Assembly: GCA_963754335.1 (NCBI GenBank)
Contig: CAVWFQ010000003.1
Location: 310,001-374,000 of the forward strand
DNA length: 64,000 bases
Direction: 5' to 3'
Source: JBBSDP01 sp963754335
GTDB taxonomy: Bacteria > Planctomycetota > Phycisphaerae > Tepidisphaerales > Tepidisphaeraceae
This document shows, in pieces, positions 44,854 to 54,419 of this stretch (within the stretch, counting starts at the first letter, position 1; the number at the start of each line of letters is the position of its first letter). The notes beneath the pieces are model-generated. The model worked only from the letters and a program-made list of their open reading frames with translations. It did not search any database and was not told where the DNA came from. The position numbers and the translations under genes were made by a program.

Positions 44854-45852
44854 TTATTGCCCGGAATGACCGCCAGTTGCCACGAACTCATTCCAGATAT
44901 ACGTCGCGTAGTAAATGGGGGCGTGATCGAAAAGATTCAGCTTGATTGCGCCGATTAAGTCGATGTTGGGCCCGTGCAGGGTATCGCCAGGAGCGGTGAG
45001 CGCCCCGGCGTCTGGAACTAGACTCCCGTTCTGGTCAATCCACCACGGATTGCCCACGTGTTTGAAACCCATACTGGGAGGCGGCACGCGCGGTATCGCA
45101 TCATTCTTGTTGACGAATCGGCAGACATTCCTGACCGCAAACGCCTCGGCGAAGGCCGCGTCGCCTACGCGTGGCGACGCAAAGGTAAACAATCCGCATG
45201 GTCCGTCGCCCACGTTGGCAGCCGCATACCGTCCTGCTGCCAATGTGGCCAGTGCTGCACCGAGGCTATGACCTGTAAACCAGAACGTCCGCGGCCCCTG
45301 CGGTCCTGTTTTCGCACGTTGCAAGAAATCACTCAGGCCAGCGCCGCCGGGCAGCACCCAAACCTCGTCGAGCGCGGAACGAAAGCCATGGTGCACGTTC
45401 CCTCCGCCGGGCCAGGCCGATGGAACAACATCAGCGTCGGCGACGATCGCATCGATGAGAAAGTCCCGCACGTCGCGGACCTCGGTGCCCCGAAAAGCAA
45501 TGACGACATAGCTATCGGCAACGGCGGCGTAAACCTGGGTACTTGCGCCAGCGAAAAACTGCCCGGGCGCGAGCGATGCTTTTTTGAATTGACCCCACGC
45601 GAAATCGGGCGGCGCATAGGCCAGAAGAGCCGCGTCAGCCAGCCAGGTGGCGTTGGTCACGTCGAATCCCTGAACCTCCGGCTTGAACGAAGCGACCGCG
45701 GCGGCGTCAAAATAGCTATAGCCAGCGAGATTCGGCGGCGCTAACGCCGCAGCGTCGAAAATCGGATCAGGCGCCCGCTTAGGTGATAATTGTTGCATCG
45801 TCATTCCGTCCGCAAGCATGCGCAAGCGGATTTCCGCAGTTGGACGGACCAT
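44854..45852 (-). CDS. Class 3 lipase-like alpha/beta hydrolase
   Basis: 332 residues. The nucleophile elbow is GHSLGAALATLAAG; FRGTEVRDVRDFLIDA matches the strand and oxyanion-hole region of fungal-type class 3 lipases, and Asp (NKNDAIPRVPP) and His near the C-terminus complete a plausible triad. No signal peptide, so it would act inside the cell, on membrane lipids if on lipids at all. It converges on the caspase gene with 66 bp between the stops; membership in that cassette is inferred. Translation may begin at 45804 (MTMQQLSPK). Confidence 0.88.
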   Translation of the reverse strand: MVRPTAEIRLRMLADGMTMQQLSPKRAPDPIFDAAALAPPNLAGYSYFDAAAVASFKPEVQGFDVTNATWLADAALLAYAPPDFAWGQFKKASLAPGQFFAGASTQVYAAVADSYVVIAFRGTEVRDVRDFLIDAIVADADVVPSAWPGGGNVHHGFRSALDEVWVLPGGAGLSDFLQRAKTGPQGPRTFWFTGHSLGAALATLAAGRYAAANVGDGPCGLFTFASPRVGDAAFAEAFAVRNVCRFVNKNDAIPRVPPPSMGFKHVGNPWWIDQNGSLVPDAGALTAPGDTLHGPNIDLIGAIKLNLFDHAPIYYATYIWNEFVATGGHSGQ

Positions 45853-46276
45853 TCCGCCGCTATGACGTAAATGCTAACGGAGCGCAGCGATCAACAGAAA
45901 TGGTTGCCATCGTTGGAACAGTCGTCCGTATTCAAAACATTTCCCTTTGAGGCGGTCGTCCTCTTATGACCTGGCGCCGACAAGAGTCGGTTTGGGATGC
46001 CGGGCCCGTGAAGCTGCCGACATCGGCCTCCGATTGGTCCAGTTCGCATCCCCTCGAGGAAAAAAGCGGCCGGAACGCTAGAGGCCGGCGCGACGGTTCA
46101 GTTAGCTGCAAGTGATTCGACTCAAATGAACGCGCTGAAATTTTTTTCCAACTGCCGCGATTTGCGGTTGAACCGTGCGCGACACGCCGCTACACATCTG
46201 ACTTGCCACATACGGCTCCGGGAGGATCGAGCACGGGAGCCGGGGCAATCCGGGGTTAAAATTCAGCAGGAGAAGC
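45853..46276. other. Intergenic region, probable divergent promoters
   Basis: Lies between divergent lipase and peptidyl-prolyl isomerase genes. No ORF, strong hairpin or repeat is seen. AGGAG at about 46268-46272 precedes the isomerase ATG. Confidence 0.4.
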
Positions 46277-48473
46277 ATGCACAGCGATTTTTCGCGTGTC
46301 GCCGATCGTTTTCGTTTTGTCAGCCGGCGTAATTCGACGTTATCCCCGCGGATCGAATCGCTCGAGGCTCGGGCGCTCTTTTCAGTGACGGCGTCGGCGC
46401 CGATCCAAGCTCAGGCGTTGTCGATTAACGCCAGCCGGACGATCGATCTGTTTCCAAACTTCACCGATCCCACTGCCAACAGCATGGTGAATGTGGTCAC
46501 CGACGAAGGATCGTTCCAAATCGAGTTGTTTAACAAGGAAGCGCCGCGGACGGTGGCCAACTTCGTCCAGTATGTCGACAGCGGCGAATACAACGGGACG
46601 ATCGTTTCCCGATCCGTGCCAGGATTTGTCGTGCAGGCCGGCGGGTACACGCCGGACTTCACGCAGGTTCCGCAAAACCCGCCGCGTGATCAATGAGCCG
46701 GGCGTCTCCAACACGCTTGGGACCGTGGCGATGGCCAAGCTCGGTGGAACGGCCAGCAGTGCGACCAGCGAATTCTTCGTCAACACCGGCGATAATTCCG
46801 CGAATCTCGACGCCCAGAACGCCGGGTTTACCGCTTTCGGCGAGGTTGTCGATGACGGGATGACGGTCGTCAATCAGATCAACGCTCTGCCGACCGCGGG
46901 CGTGGGGGGGCTGGCCAGCGTGCCGGTTAAGAACAATCCGCCGGCGAGTCCCGCGGATCTGGTGAATATCCAAAGCATGTCGCTCATGCCCCAGTTCACG
47001 TTCGCCGCCGTCAGCAGTAATCCGGCGGTCCTCACGGCGCAGGTCAGCGGCGATCAACTGGTGCTCGCGAATAGTGGGCAGGCCGGCAGCGCCAGCGTCA
47101 CCGTAACGGCGACCGACGGCGGCGGGGTTTCCGTTTCGCAGACTTTCGCTGTCACCGTTGGAACACTCAACGTCGCGATCGGCGCGGGCAACGCGGCGCA
47201 AATCGTCAAATTTCCGAGCGGAGGCAAGGGCGTCTCAAGCGTCATGCTGAAGGGGGGCGGCTCAGCGACGCTTACGTTTTCGGGCGCCAATCTCGCTTCG
47301 ACGACAAAAGGAGCGGTTACGACCGTGACCGGAACCGGCGTTTCGATTGCCAGCCTGGCGACCACCGGCACAACCGCCAGGAGCGTCCTGACGATCACGG
47401 ATGCGCCGCAGGTGGGTGCCATCACCAGCGACGCGTCTCTCAAGCAGATCGACGCTAGCGCGGCGACTTTGAATGGAAATCTCACGGTCGATGGAACGGT
47501 CGCGACGCTGTTGCTCAAGTCGGCCAGCAACGGTCGGATCGATCTGGGCGGCACGAGCACCTCCGCCGCGGTCACGCAAATCAAGCTTGGTTCGGCGACG
47601 AATGAGGATCTGGTCAGCGATGCGCCGCTTCGATCCATCACCGTCGGCTCATGGACCAGCACCACGTCGATATCTCCCCTGATCGATCTGCCGGCGCTGG
47701 GCCAGCTCACGGCAAGTGGCGACTTCACGGCGGGCCTCGACGTCGGCTACCAGAACAGCGGCGGCACGCTCCTTGGCGATCTGGGCAGCGCCCGGGTCAA
47801 AGGAGCGCTCGGCGATGTGCGCTGGCGCGTTCTCGGCAACGCCCCGGCCATTTCCGCCGGCTCGATTCCCGGCGGCTGGACCGGGATGATCAGCGGGAAC
47901 ATCGGGTTGTTCACCGTCGCCCACAATGTGGGCGGCAGCCTGGTGGCTAATAGCATCGACGTGATGAAAATAGGAGGGGATGCCACGAATCTAAGCATCA
48001 CGCTTGGTCAGGCGTTTGGAGCCGGCGTCGCGTCGATCAGAAGCCTGATGATCGATGGCGCGGCCAACGGCCTGGACCTCACCGGCAACAGTGACTTTGG
48101 CCCCATTACTGTGGGATCTCTCAGTAACAGCAATCTCTTCGCCGGGATCAATGGCGGCGCACTTCCGACCACCATCGGCGACTTTGCCGCCAATGCCCAC
48201 ATCAGCTCCGTCACGGTTCGGAGTCGGGTCAGCGGCAGCTTTCTCAACAGCAACATCGCGGCTGAGAGCCTTGGCGTCCTGAAGCTCGGCTCGATCGATA
48301 CCGCCAATGGCGGAACCGCCTTTGGCGTGGGGTGCCACACGCTGGCCGAACTCTCCGCCACCAATTCCGCCGGGCACGGGATCACGCTGCGCGGCATCAA
48401 TCCAACTAACGTCGCCGCTTACGTGGCGGCGCTGAATCTTCCGCTTGGGGATTTCAAGGTGATTGCGGTTTGA
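46277..48473 (+). CDS. Secreted peptidyl-prolyl isomerase (cyclophilin) with surface repeat domain, one frameshift
   Basis: The N-terminus carries SPRIESLEARALFSVTA, similar to the LEPRxLLS sorting motif of planctomycete surface proteins. A cyclophilin-type domain follows (VTDEGSFQIELFNKEAPRTV ANFVQYVDSG; FFVNTGDNSANLD; AFGEVVDDGMTVV), then about 480 residues of beta-rich, Thr/Ser/Gly-rich sequence resembling adhesin-like solenoids. The frame breaks near 46684; removing one C gives NPPVINEPGVSN and continues to 48473. Joined length is about 732 residues. The isomerase site looks complete, though some cyclophilin active-site residues were not checked. Confidence 0.85.
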
Positions 48474-48490
48474 GCCGAAATTCGTTGCAA

Positions 48491-49073
48491 TCAAGTCGAT
48501 TTATCGCCGGAGATTTGAAGTGGTGGAAACACGTCGCCGACCTTCATCGCAAACCCTGGAAGCGCGGTCTCATTCTCAATCACGTCGGACGCGCGAAGGA
48601 GTCGCGTCGTTCCATCGGCGCGATAGATACGAATGGTTCGGGAGGACGGATTGACAATCCAGACCATCGGCGCGCCGGCACCGAGATATTCGTCCAGCTT
48701 AATCTCCATCTCGATGCCACCGTTGCTCGCGCTGAGGACCTCGACGACCAAATCGGGTGCGATAGAGAGGTCGCCGTCGGGTATCGCATGACTCTGAAGT
48801 CGCGCAAATGAAACGTAGACTGCGTCCGGCCGACGGCCATGGTTCGCCCGCTGGAAGCAATAAATCATCGCTTCGGCGACAGAGAATCCCCGGTTCGGAA
48901 AGAAAAAAGCGTTCAATCGCTCAACAATGCGTGAAGCGATGAAGAGCGCTGCTACCCCCACTGGCTTCTCCCTGAGTTGACCATCGATCAGCTCGTAATT
49001 TCGCCCGTCGCGCTCAGGCGCAGCGTTCGACCTCATCGGGCGTTAATGCCGAGGGTTGAACGGCAGTCGTCAT
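48491..49073 (-). CDS. Uma2/DUF820-family putative restriction-endonuclease-like protein
   Basis: About 190 residues. The family order is clear: DGRNYELIDGQLREKPVG, RPDAVYVSFARLQ, APDLVVEVLSASNGGIEMEI with the PD-(D/E)xK-like residues, KLDEYLGAGAPMVWIVNPSS. The frame as written starts at 49036, but an ATG at 49073 (MTTAVQPSALTPDE) gives the usual N-terminus if one extra T near 49017 is removed. Such proteins are abundant in cyanobacteria and planctomycetes; biological function is unsettled. Confidence 0.85.
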
Positions 49074-49130
49074 GATGCGAATTCTAACGCGCGCCGCGCA
49101 AGGATCAACTTTAGGCCGCGCGAGATCGAT

Positions 49131-50396
49131 TTACAGCTTCACATCCCCCTTGTATTTCAGCAGCGGCGCTTCGGGGTTCACTTCGGGACCAAAATAGCGC
49201 AGCACCACCAGCGGCTCGGTCCCGCTGGTATTTTCGTAGGTGACGCCGGCCTTCGCGGCGCTCTCCGTGATGAAGACTTCGTCTTCGGTCAGCTCGTGGA
49301 AGCGGATCATTTTGGGGCTGCTCAGGCGTACCCTGTTCAGCTTCCCTTCACCCTGCACGACGATGATGCTGCTGGCGCCGTTGTCCTTGATCGTCACCTT
49401 AGCGCCCGGCAGGACGGTCAATTCCTTGGCGGTGAAAAGCTGTTCGCCATACACCTTCCCGTAGACGATCCACTTGTCGACAAAGCCGTCCTTGTCCGAG
49501 CCTTGGTGGACGATCGGATCGAGATAATGGTTCTCCTTGAAATGCGGATCGACGTTGGCGTTCCAGTCGAGCTGATCGACGATGAAATCCAGGTCCTTGT
49601 GTTTCTCCTTCGGCATGTCCTTGACCAGAAGCGACCAGGGCACTTCGCGCCCCTCGACCAGCGACTGATACATGCCGAAGACATCGCTGCCCCATTGCGG
49701 TTCGTAAGTGCACAGCGATCCGGGAGCATGCAGGATGGCGGGGTGGATCAGCCAGCCGGAGCCGGGCTTGAGGCGATACGCCTTGGAAAGATCGAGAATG
49801 CCGTTGTCGCCCTTGTTCCAATCTTCCAGAGTTTTACGGACCTGGGCGCGCGTCGTGCCGGGCTCAAAACCCATGAAGGTGTAGGGGAAATTGTTGCCCG
49901 TGGCGTTGTGCTGCGGCGGAAAATAATAGCTTTCGGGCTTTCCTTCCTGGCCAACCATCGCCGCCTGCTCGCGCGTCTGGTGCATGTGATGGGGAATCGG
50001 GCCCATGTTGTCGAAGAACTTCGAGTAGACGGGCCATTTCTTGTACTTGTTCCAGATAGAGTCGCCGATGATCTTGCCGCCGAGTTCCGCGACGACGTCT
50101 TTGAGGGTGAATCGCTTGCCGCCGTGCACGACATAGCTGAGACCTTCATCCGGCGTGCGGTTTTCATTGGCGGCGGGGGTGGTCGAGCCGAACCAGCGCT
50201 CGTCAATGCCGCCACGATTCAGGCCGAAAGCATAGAGATCTTCGGGCGCGAGCTTGAGCCGCTTGCCCGGCTGAAGAAAAGATCGCGGCACCCAGCAGGG
50301 CGCCAGGCGAAGGAGCCCGCCACTCTCCTGCAGGGCGGCTTCCGCCAGCGAATGAACATTCGACGAAACCGTCTGCAAATCCTTGACGCTTTTCAT
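49131..50396 (-). CDS. Cupin protein resembling type I phosphomannose isomerase
   Basis: 421 residues. Metal-site-like residues occur in IPHHMHQTREQAAM and in the second half near HPAILHAPGSLCTYEPQWGS, and the C-terminal 100 residues form a second cupin-like barrel (GAKVTIKDNGASSIIVVQGE). The arrangement resembles mannose-6-phosphate isomerases, but the protein diverges in the substrate region (long insertion around WNKYKKWPVYSKFFDNMG), so sugar specificity cannot be claimed. Stands alone. Confidence 0.7.
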   Translation of the reverse strand: MKSVKDLQTVSSNVHSLAEAALQESGGLLRLAPCWVPRSFLQPGKRLKLAPEDLYAFGLNRGGIDERWFGSTTPAANENRTPDEGLSYVVHGGKRFTLKDVVAELGGKIIGDSIWNKYKKWPVYSKFFDNMGPIPHHMHQTREQAAMVGQEGKPESYYFPPQHNATGNNFPYTFMGFEPGTTRAQVRKTLEDWNKGDNGILDLSKAYRLKPGSGWLIHPAILHAPGSLCTYEPQWGSDVFGMYQSLVEGREVPWSLLVKDMPKEKHKDLDFIVDQLDWNANVDPHFKENHYLDPIVHQGSDKDGFVDKWIVYGKVYGEQLFTAKELTVLPGAKVTIKDNGASSIIVVQGEGKLNRVRLSSPKMIRFHELTEDEVFITESAAKAGVTYENTSGTEPLVVLRYFGPEVNPEAPLLKYKGDVKL

Positions 50397-50562
50397 TTGA
50401 GCAACCCTCGAAAGACAATCCTGGGCCGATCGCCGACCGCGACGGCGTGGAATGTATCGCCTTTGAGGCCGGAGGCAAGTCTGTATCGGACGGGCCGGCG
50501 CACGCGGGTGCGTGTCAGAATCGGCGGCCCGAGCAAATTTCCCCCTCGCCCGATCCTCCGAA

Positions 50563-50637
50563 GGAGCCGCGCACGAAGTAAGCGGGAAAGCACTCGGTAA
50601 ACGAGAGAACTTTCCCGCTTACTTCGTGCGCGGCTCC
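50563..50637. repeat. 28-bp perfect inverted repeat (large hairpin)
   Basis: Arms 50563-50590 and 50610-50637 around a 19-nt spacer that itself holds CTCG/CGAG. 22 nt of the arm recur at 27504-27525. The remaining parts of 50397-50719 contain no gene; 50670-50695 resembles the end of the dispersed repeat at 15042 and 58533. Confidence 0.75.
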
Positions 50638-50719
50638 TCCCAGAGTACCGCGGGAGGGGAAAAACGCTGCCGCCGAATCTGTCACGCACCCGCCGCGCGC
50701 TCAACATCGCGCCATCGCC

Positions 50720-51409
50720 TCAGGTCGTGAGCATTGCCCGCGCTTTAACAAAGACATCACGGATCATCGAAGGAGTCAATTTGCCGGTAAATGTATTCTG
50801 CTGGCTGGGGTGGAAACACGCCATCAACGCCGGAGCTGAAGCAAACCGATATGTCGCGCCGTGGCCAAACACCGGCCGCGGCGCCACGGGATCGAGCCAG
50901 CCGCGAGAACGGTACAGTCGCAGACAATTGTCGAAGGCGATCCGCCCTAATGCGACAACCCCGCGCAACTTTTTCATCTGTTCAAACGTCCGACCCAGGT
51001 ATTCCGAGCAATTCAGGATTTCCCCCGGCAACGGCTTGTTGTCAGGTGGCGCACAGTGTGCAATCGCAGTGATTGCGCAATCGATCAACTCCAACCCATC
51101 GCCAAGGCTGACGCTCGTCGGCTGGTTGGCGAAGCCGGTGTCGTAGAGCGCCTGAAAGAGAAAATCCCCGGAGCGGTCGCCGGTGAAGACTCGTCCGGTG
51201 CGGTTGCCGCCGTGGGCGGCAGGCGCCAGGCCAACAATCAACAGGCGACTGTTCGGGTCGCCCATGTTGGGGATCGGCCTGCCCCAATAGGTCTGGTCTG
51301 CAAACGCTTTCCGTTTTTCCCGCGCGATCCTGGCGCAATATTCGCGAAGACGCGGACAACGCTGGCAGGAAATGATCTCGGAATTCAGTTGGTCCCAATC
51401 GGGTTTCAT
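50720..51409 (-). CDS. udgB: Uracil-DNA glycosylase, family 5 (UdgB)
   Basis: 229 residues from the ATG at 51409. Removes uracil and other deaminated bases from DNA. GLAPAAHGGNRTGRVFTGDR is the family 5 motif A region (no catalytic Asp/Asn in the family 1 position), FHPSQQNTF is the motif B region, and the Cys residues in CQRCPRLREYC plus later cysteines form the 4Fe-4S cluster. The upstream frame extension is not conserved-looking. Confidence 0.93.
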   Translation of the reverse strand: MKPDWDQLNSEIISCQRCPRLREYCARIAREKRKAFADQTYWGRPIPNMGDPNSRLLIVGLAPAAHGGNRTGRVFTGDRSGDFLFQALYDTGFANQPTSVSLGDGLELIDCAITAIAHCAPPDNKPLPGEILNCSEYLGRTFEQMKKLRGVVALGRIAFDNCLRLYRSRGWLDPVAPRPVFGHGATYRFASAPALMACFHPSQQNTFTGKLTPSMIRDVFVKARAMLTT

Positions 51410-51446
51410 GGAGCGCCGTGTAAATTCTAAGTCGGAATGTGCGAGG

Positions 51447-51531
51447 ACGCGCGGACTGACGTCCACTATTATGGAAGTTGCAAACTACATCGCCCCTATT
51501 TTTTAATAGCCGCGGACGTCAGTCCGCGCGT
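51447..51531. repeat. 18-bp inverted repeat
   Basis: ACGCGCGGACTGACGTCC at 51447-51464 and its exact complement at 51514-51531. The spacer contains a CTATTTTTTAATAG-like mini palindrome. Probably a dispersed intergenic repeat. Confidence 0.6.
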
Positions 51532-51549
51532 TCTTCAGAACGAACGACT

Positions 51550-51657
51550 CAACTTCCTTTTGCATCCGCGGCGGACGATGCGGATGACGAGGTTCGCTCG
51601 CAGGTCCGCGAGGCGCTTCGAAAGATTGAGCCGGATGCCGGGAAGACATCCCCTTGA
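51550..51657 (+). pseudogene. Short coding remnant
   Basis: A frame without a start reads FASAADDADDEVRSQVREAL then RKIEPDAG, strongly helical and protein-like, ending in TGA at 51657. Probably the 3' end of a lost gene. Confidence 0.3.
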
Positions 51658-51989
51658 GCGATTTCTCGTGCCGGTGAGCTTGCTCACCGTGTTTTCCCCC
51701 GGCAAACAGCGAGCGAGCCCACCGGCTACACAGGATCATCAAGTCAGTGAGCGCAAACGCTTTTGAGATCAAATCACGCTCGGTACGATTGAAATCGTGC
51801 AGGGCATGCCGGGGACCAACATGTGGGTGGGTGACAGAAATGGCGGTACAAAAACTCTGCCGCCGATTCAGTCGCGCTTCAACAACACCTCTCGCGTCAC
51901 TTTGCTGATCGCGATGGGGGTTTACCTCTTCGCGGCGCAACACTCGCTCGCATCTGAGCCGGCAACCCGGCCCCTGCGCCCGGTGCAGC

Positions 51990-52214
51990 CAGCATCTGGA
52001 AGAAGCCCGCCAACTCGCGGCTGACGCGCTCGCCCAGGAGCCGAAGAACGCGAAATGGGTTGGAATCCTCGCCGAAGTCGAAGCAAAGCTGGGTCATCAG
52101 GAAGAGGCCGTCCGGCTGCAAAGACGCGCGGTCGAGCTTGATCCGAATGACGCGGAGCTTCGATCCAATCTATCGCTCTATCGGCGGAATGATTCCGGCG
52201 CAGCGCCGCGGTGA
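51990..52214 (+). pseudogene. TPR-protein remnant
   Basis: A frame without a start reads HLEEARQLAADALAQEPKNA, then KWVGILAEVEAKLGHQEEAV and RLQRRAVELDPNDAELRSNL, two consecutive tetratricopeptide repeats, ending at TGA 52214. The 5' part of the gene is not present nearby. 51660-51990 holds no gene. Confidence 0.6.
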
Positions 52215-52248
52215 ACCGCTGGGGCCAATTTTTCGGAAGATTTGTCCA

Positions 52249-53097
52249 TCACCGGCCGTTGCCCGGATTTCCCGGATCCCACCAGAGGCGATTGAAGCTG
52301 GGGTTGGTCGACCAGGAAGTCCAGGTCTGTTGATCCCACCATTCGACATGCCCATCCACACAGGCCACGTTGGCTCCCTTGAAGTGGCGATCGCTCAAAA
52401 CTTCCTCGGTCGGATAACTCGATCCGTCGTTCCAGATGGCGCCGGCAAGAAACTGACCTTGAAACGGCTGCTCCAGCGCTTCCCAGAGGAGAACGGAATC
52501 GGAAGGTTTGAGGACGCGCGTCATTTTGAAGCCGGGAATGTTGATGGTCGCTGAATTATTGAAGCCGCCGAGATTGCCGAAGCCGCACTGCGATCCGTTC
52601 ATCAGGTAGCTGCTGAGCCATTCCGTGCCGGTGAAAAAGTCCGGATTATCGACCGGGCAATGATAGATCACGACGTTATTGAGGTAAGGCCACAGCACGC
52701 CGGTCATCACGCCGTCCAGCGGTATATGCGATTGGGCTGACCAGTTGCCGTTGAGATCCGAGCCGGCGGGATAATTCGTGCGGAATTCCGGCGACGAATA
52801 CATCCAGCCGTGGCCGTAGACAGAGTTGTCGTCGGCGCTGTGTTCCCAATTGCAGTAAGGAAGCTGCCTGTCGTTGTCCGCGCAATAGCTATGGACAGCC
52901 ATCATGAGCTGCCGCATGTTGCTTTCGCAGTTCACTCTCGCAACGGATGCCCTGACTTTGTTGATCGCCGGCAGGAGCATCGATACGAGAACCGCGATGA
53001 CCGCGATCACGGTCAGCAGTTCGACAAGGGTAAAACCCCTGCTCATCCCGGCGCGCCGGGACTCGATGCGTGCACAGGCCTTGCGACGTCTAACCAC
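52249..53097 (-). CDS. Prepilin-like protein with N-terminal methylation motif and H-X9-DG motif
   Basis: 282 residues. The type III prepilin signal GFTLVELLTVIAVIAVLVSM is cleaved before Phe by prepilin peptidase and anchors the protein. The C-terminal DRHFKGANVACVDGHVEWWD contains the H-X9-DG motif of the abundant planctomycete pseudopilin-like family (DUF1559-like group). Function unknown; these proteins are thought to be exported by a type II secretion/type IV pilus apparatus, such as the one encoded at 19.3-27.4 kb. Translation may start at the Met of MSRGFTL. Confidence 0.85.
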   Translation of the reverse strand: MVRRRKACARIESRRAGMSRGFTLVELLTVIAVIAVLVSMLLPAINKVRASVARVNCESNMRQLMMAVHSYCADNDRQLPYCNWEHSADDNSVYGHGWMYSSPEFRTNYPAGSDLNGNWSAQSHIPLDGVMTGVLWPYLNNVVIYHCPVDNPDFFTGTEWLSSYLMNGSQCGFGNLGGFNNSATINIPGFKMTRVLKPSDSVLLWEALEQPFQGQFLAGAIWNDGSSYPTEEVLSDRHFKGANVACVDGHVEWWDQQTWTSWSTNPSFNRLWWDPGNPGNGR

Positions 53098-53510
53098 TAA
53101 CCTCCCTTGGTGGAGAGCCCAATCTTAGCCGCGCCGACACGCGTCAACAAATTCGACAGAATCGGGGGGATCTCGGTAACCGTGACATCATCGATCAACA
53201 GACTTTTCGTTTGTACGACTTCATTCTTGATGATCGCCCTGAGGTCGCCGCCGACCGAAGTCCAATCCAGATTGATCTGCTGCCATTGATCGGTCAGGTT
53301 CAATCCGGCCGGCCAGTTGTAGCCAATGATCCCCAGCATATCGATACCGGCTCCCCGAGCAGTTTGAGCCGTGCGCCCCGGTAATAGAACACATAAGTCG
53401 AATCCATCTCCTGGCTCTTGAATTGTTGGCCCTTGCCGTTGTCCCAGACAAGCCGGGCGCTTTGTTTGCCAGAGTGGACGCCCCTGGTATGCGAATCAGA
53501 GAACGCATTA
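53097..53510 (-). pseudogene. Remnant of a carbohydrate-binding-module-like protein
   Basis: Two overlapping frames give one product: SDSHTRGVHSGKQSARLVWD with YVFYYRGARLKLLGEPVS, then IIGYNWPAGLNLTDQWQQIN and LLIDDVTVTEIP. This is the beta-sandwich pattern of CBM/LamG-like domains (GxHSGKQSARLxWDNGKG; LxIDDVTV). The 5' end is missing and a frameshift lies near 53340. It abuts the stop of the DUF3313 gene. Confidence 0.55.
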
Positions 53511-54247
53511 CTACCACGGCAACAACCTGAACGTCGGCGTTCCTTCGATCTTTTCGCCGGGCTTGGCGTCCATGATGAGCACGAACTGCTTCGACCATTC
53601 GTTGACGATTCCCTGCGCATCGCTGTACCAGGTCAGGCCGCGCAGATCGATGGGGGAGTATTGCTCCGATTCGCGGTCGGCGGCCAGCAGCACCACTTCG
53701 TGCGAGGCAGCGACGCGCATCCGCGCCTCGAACGCGGCAAAGCTCTTGTCGTTGGCGACCGTCCTTACGACCGTGATGCCCGTGCCAATAAAGAACGGCG
53801 CATATCCTAGGGCATTGAGAACGACCTTGCTCGGCACGACTTCGATCAGGGCAAATTCCAACACCAGCGCGTGGGGGTCTTCCGTGGGATTGTCGATCAC
53901 CGCAAAGCGATGATGCGGATCGTCGCGGAAGGCTTTCTTGATCGAGTTGCGTGTGAACTCCGCCAGTGTGTGCACATCCTTCTCGATATCTGCCTGCCGT
54001 TCCCCCTTCTGCCAGGTGGTCTGTTTCAGCATGTAAGACGTTTCGATTGGCGCGACATAGATTTTGTCGTAGGTCGTCCAGTTCTCGGCCGGCTTCCGCC
54101 AGAACTTGTTGAACGGGACATTAGGGTCATTTTTCAGGATCTTCGGATCGGCAAACCCGACGCTGGGCGCGGGGCGGCTTTGCATCCGATGAGCATTCCC
54201 ATCGCCAGAATACCTGCGATGCATATCCGTTGAGCTCTTTGGGTCAT
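53511..54247 (-). CDS. DUF3313-family lipoprotein, one frameshift
   Basis: About 245 residues. An ATG at 54247 begins a lipoprotein signal (AGILAMGMLIGC with the lipobox LIGC). One C missing from the run at 54171-54174 separates it from the mature part, which begins SVGFADPKILKNDPNVPFNK. The body (APIETSYMLKQTTWQKGERQ; VLEFALIEVVPSKVVLN; GLTWYSDAQGIVNEWSKQFV) follows the DUF3313 pattern. Function unknown; lipid-anchored in the envelope. Confidence 0.8.
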
Positions 54248-54419
54248 TTTCGTTTCCTTATGTTGGTAGCGGCCTCAGCCGAGAAGGTAACACAGACACG
54301 CCTTATCGTCGATTTCGAGGGTTTTGTCGGTGACATTTCCCGGGCGCAGGCCACGCCGTGTTGCGATTGCTTCCGCCGCGGGGCTGAACGCCAGCGTTAG
54401 TTACGGGTAAGAGAGAGTC

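Noticed and set aside
49056..50600. 514-codon plus-strand frame
   Set aside because: Antisense shadow of the cupin gene extending into an intergenic hairpin.
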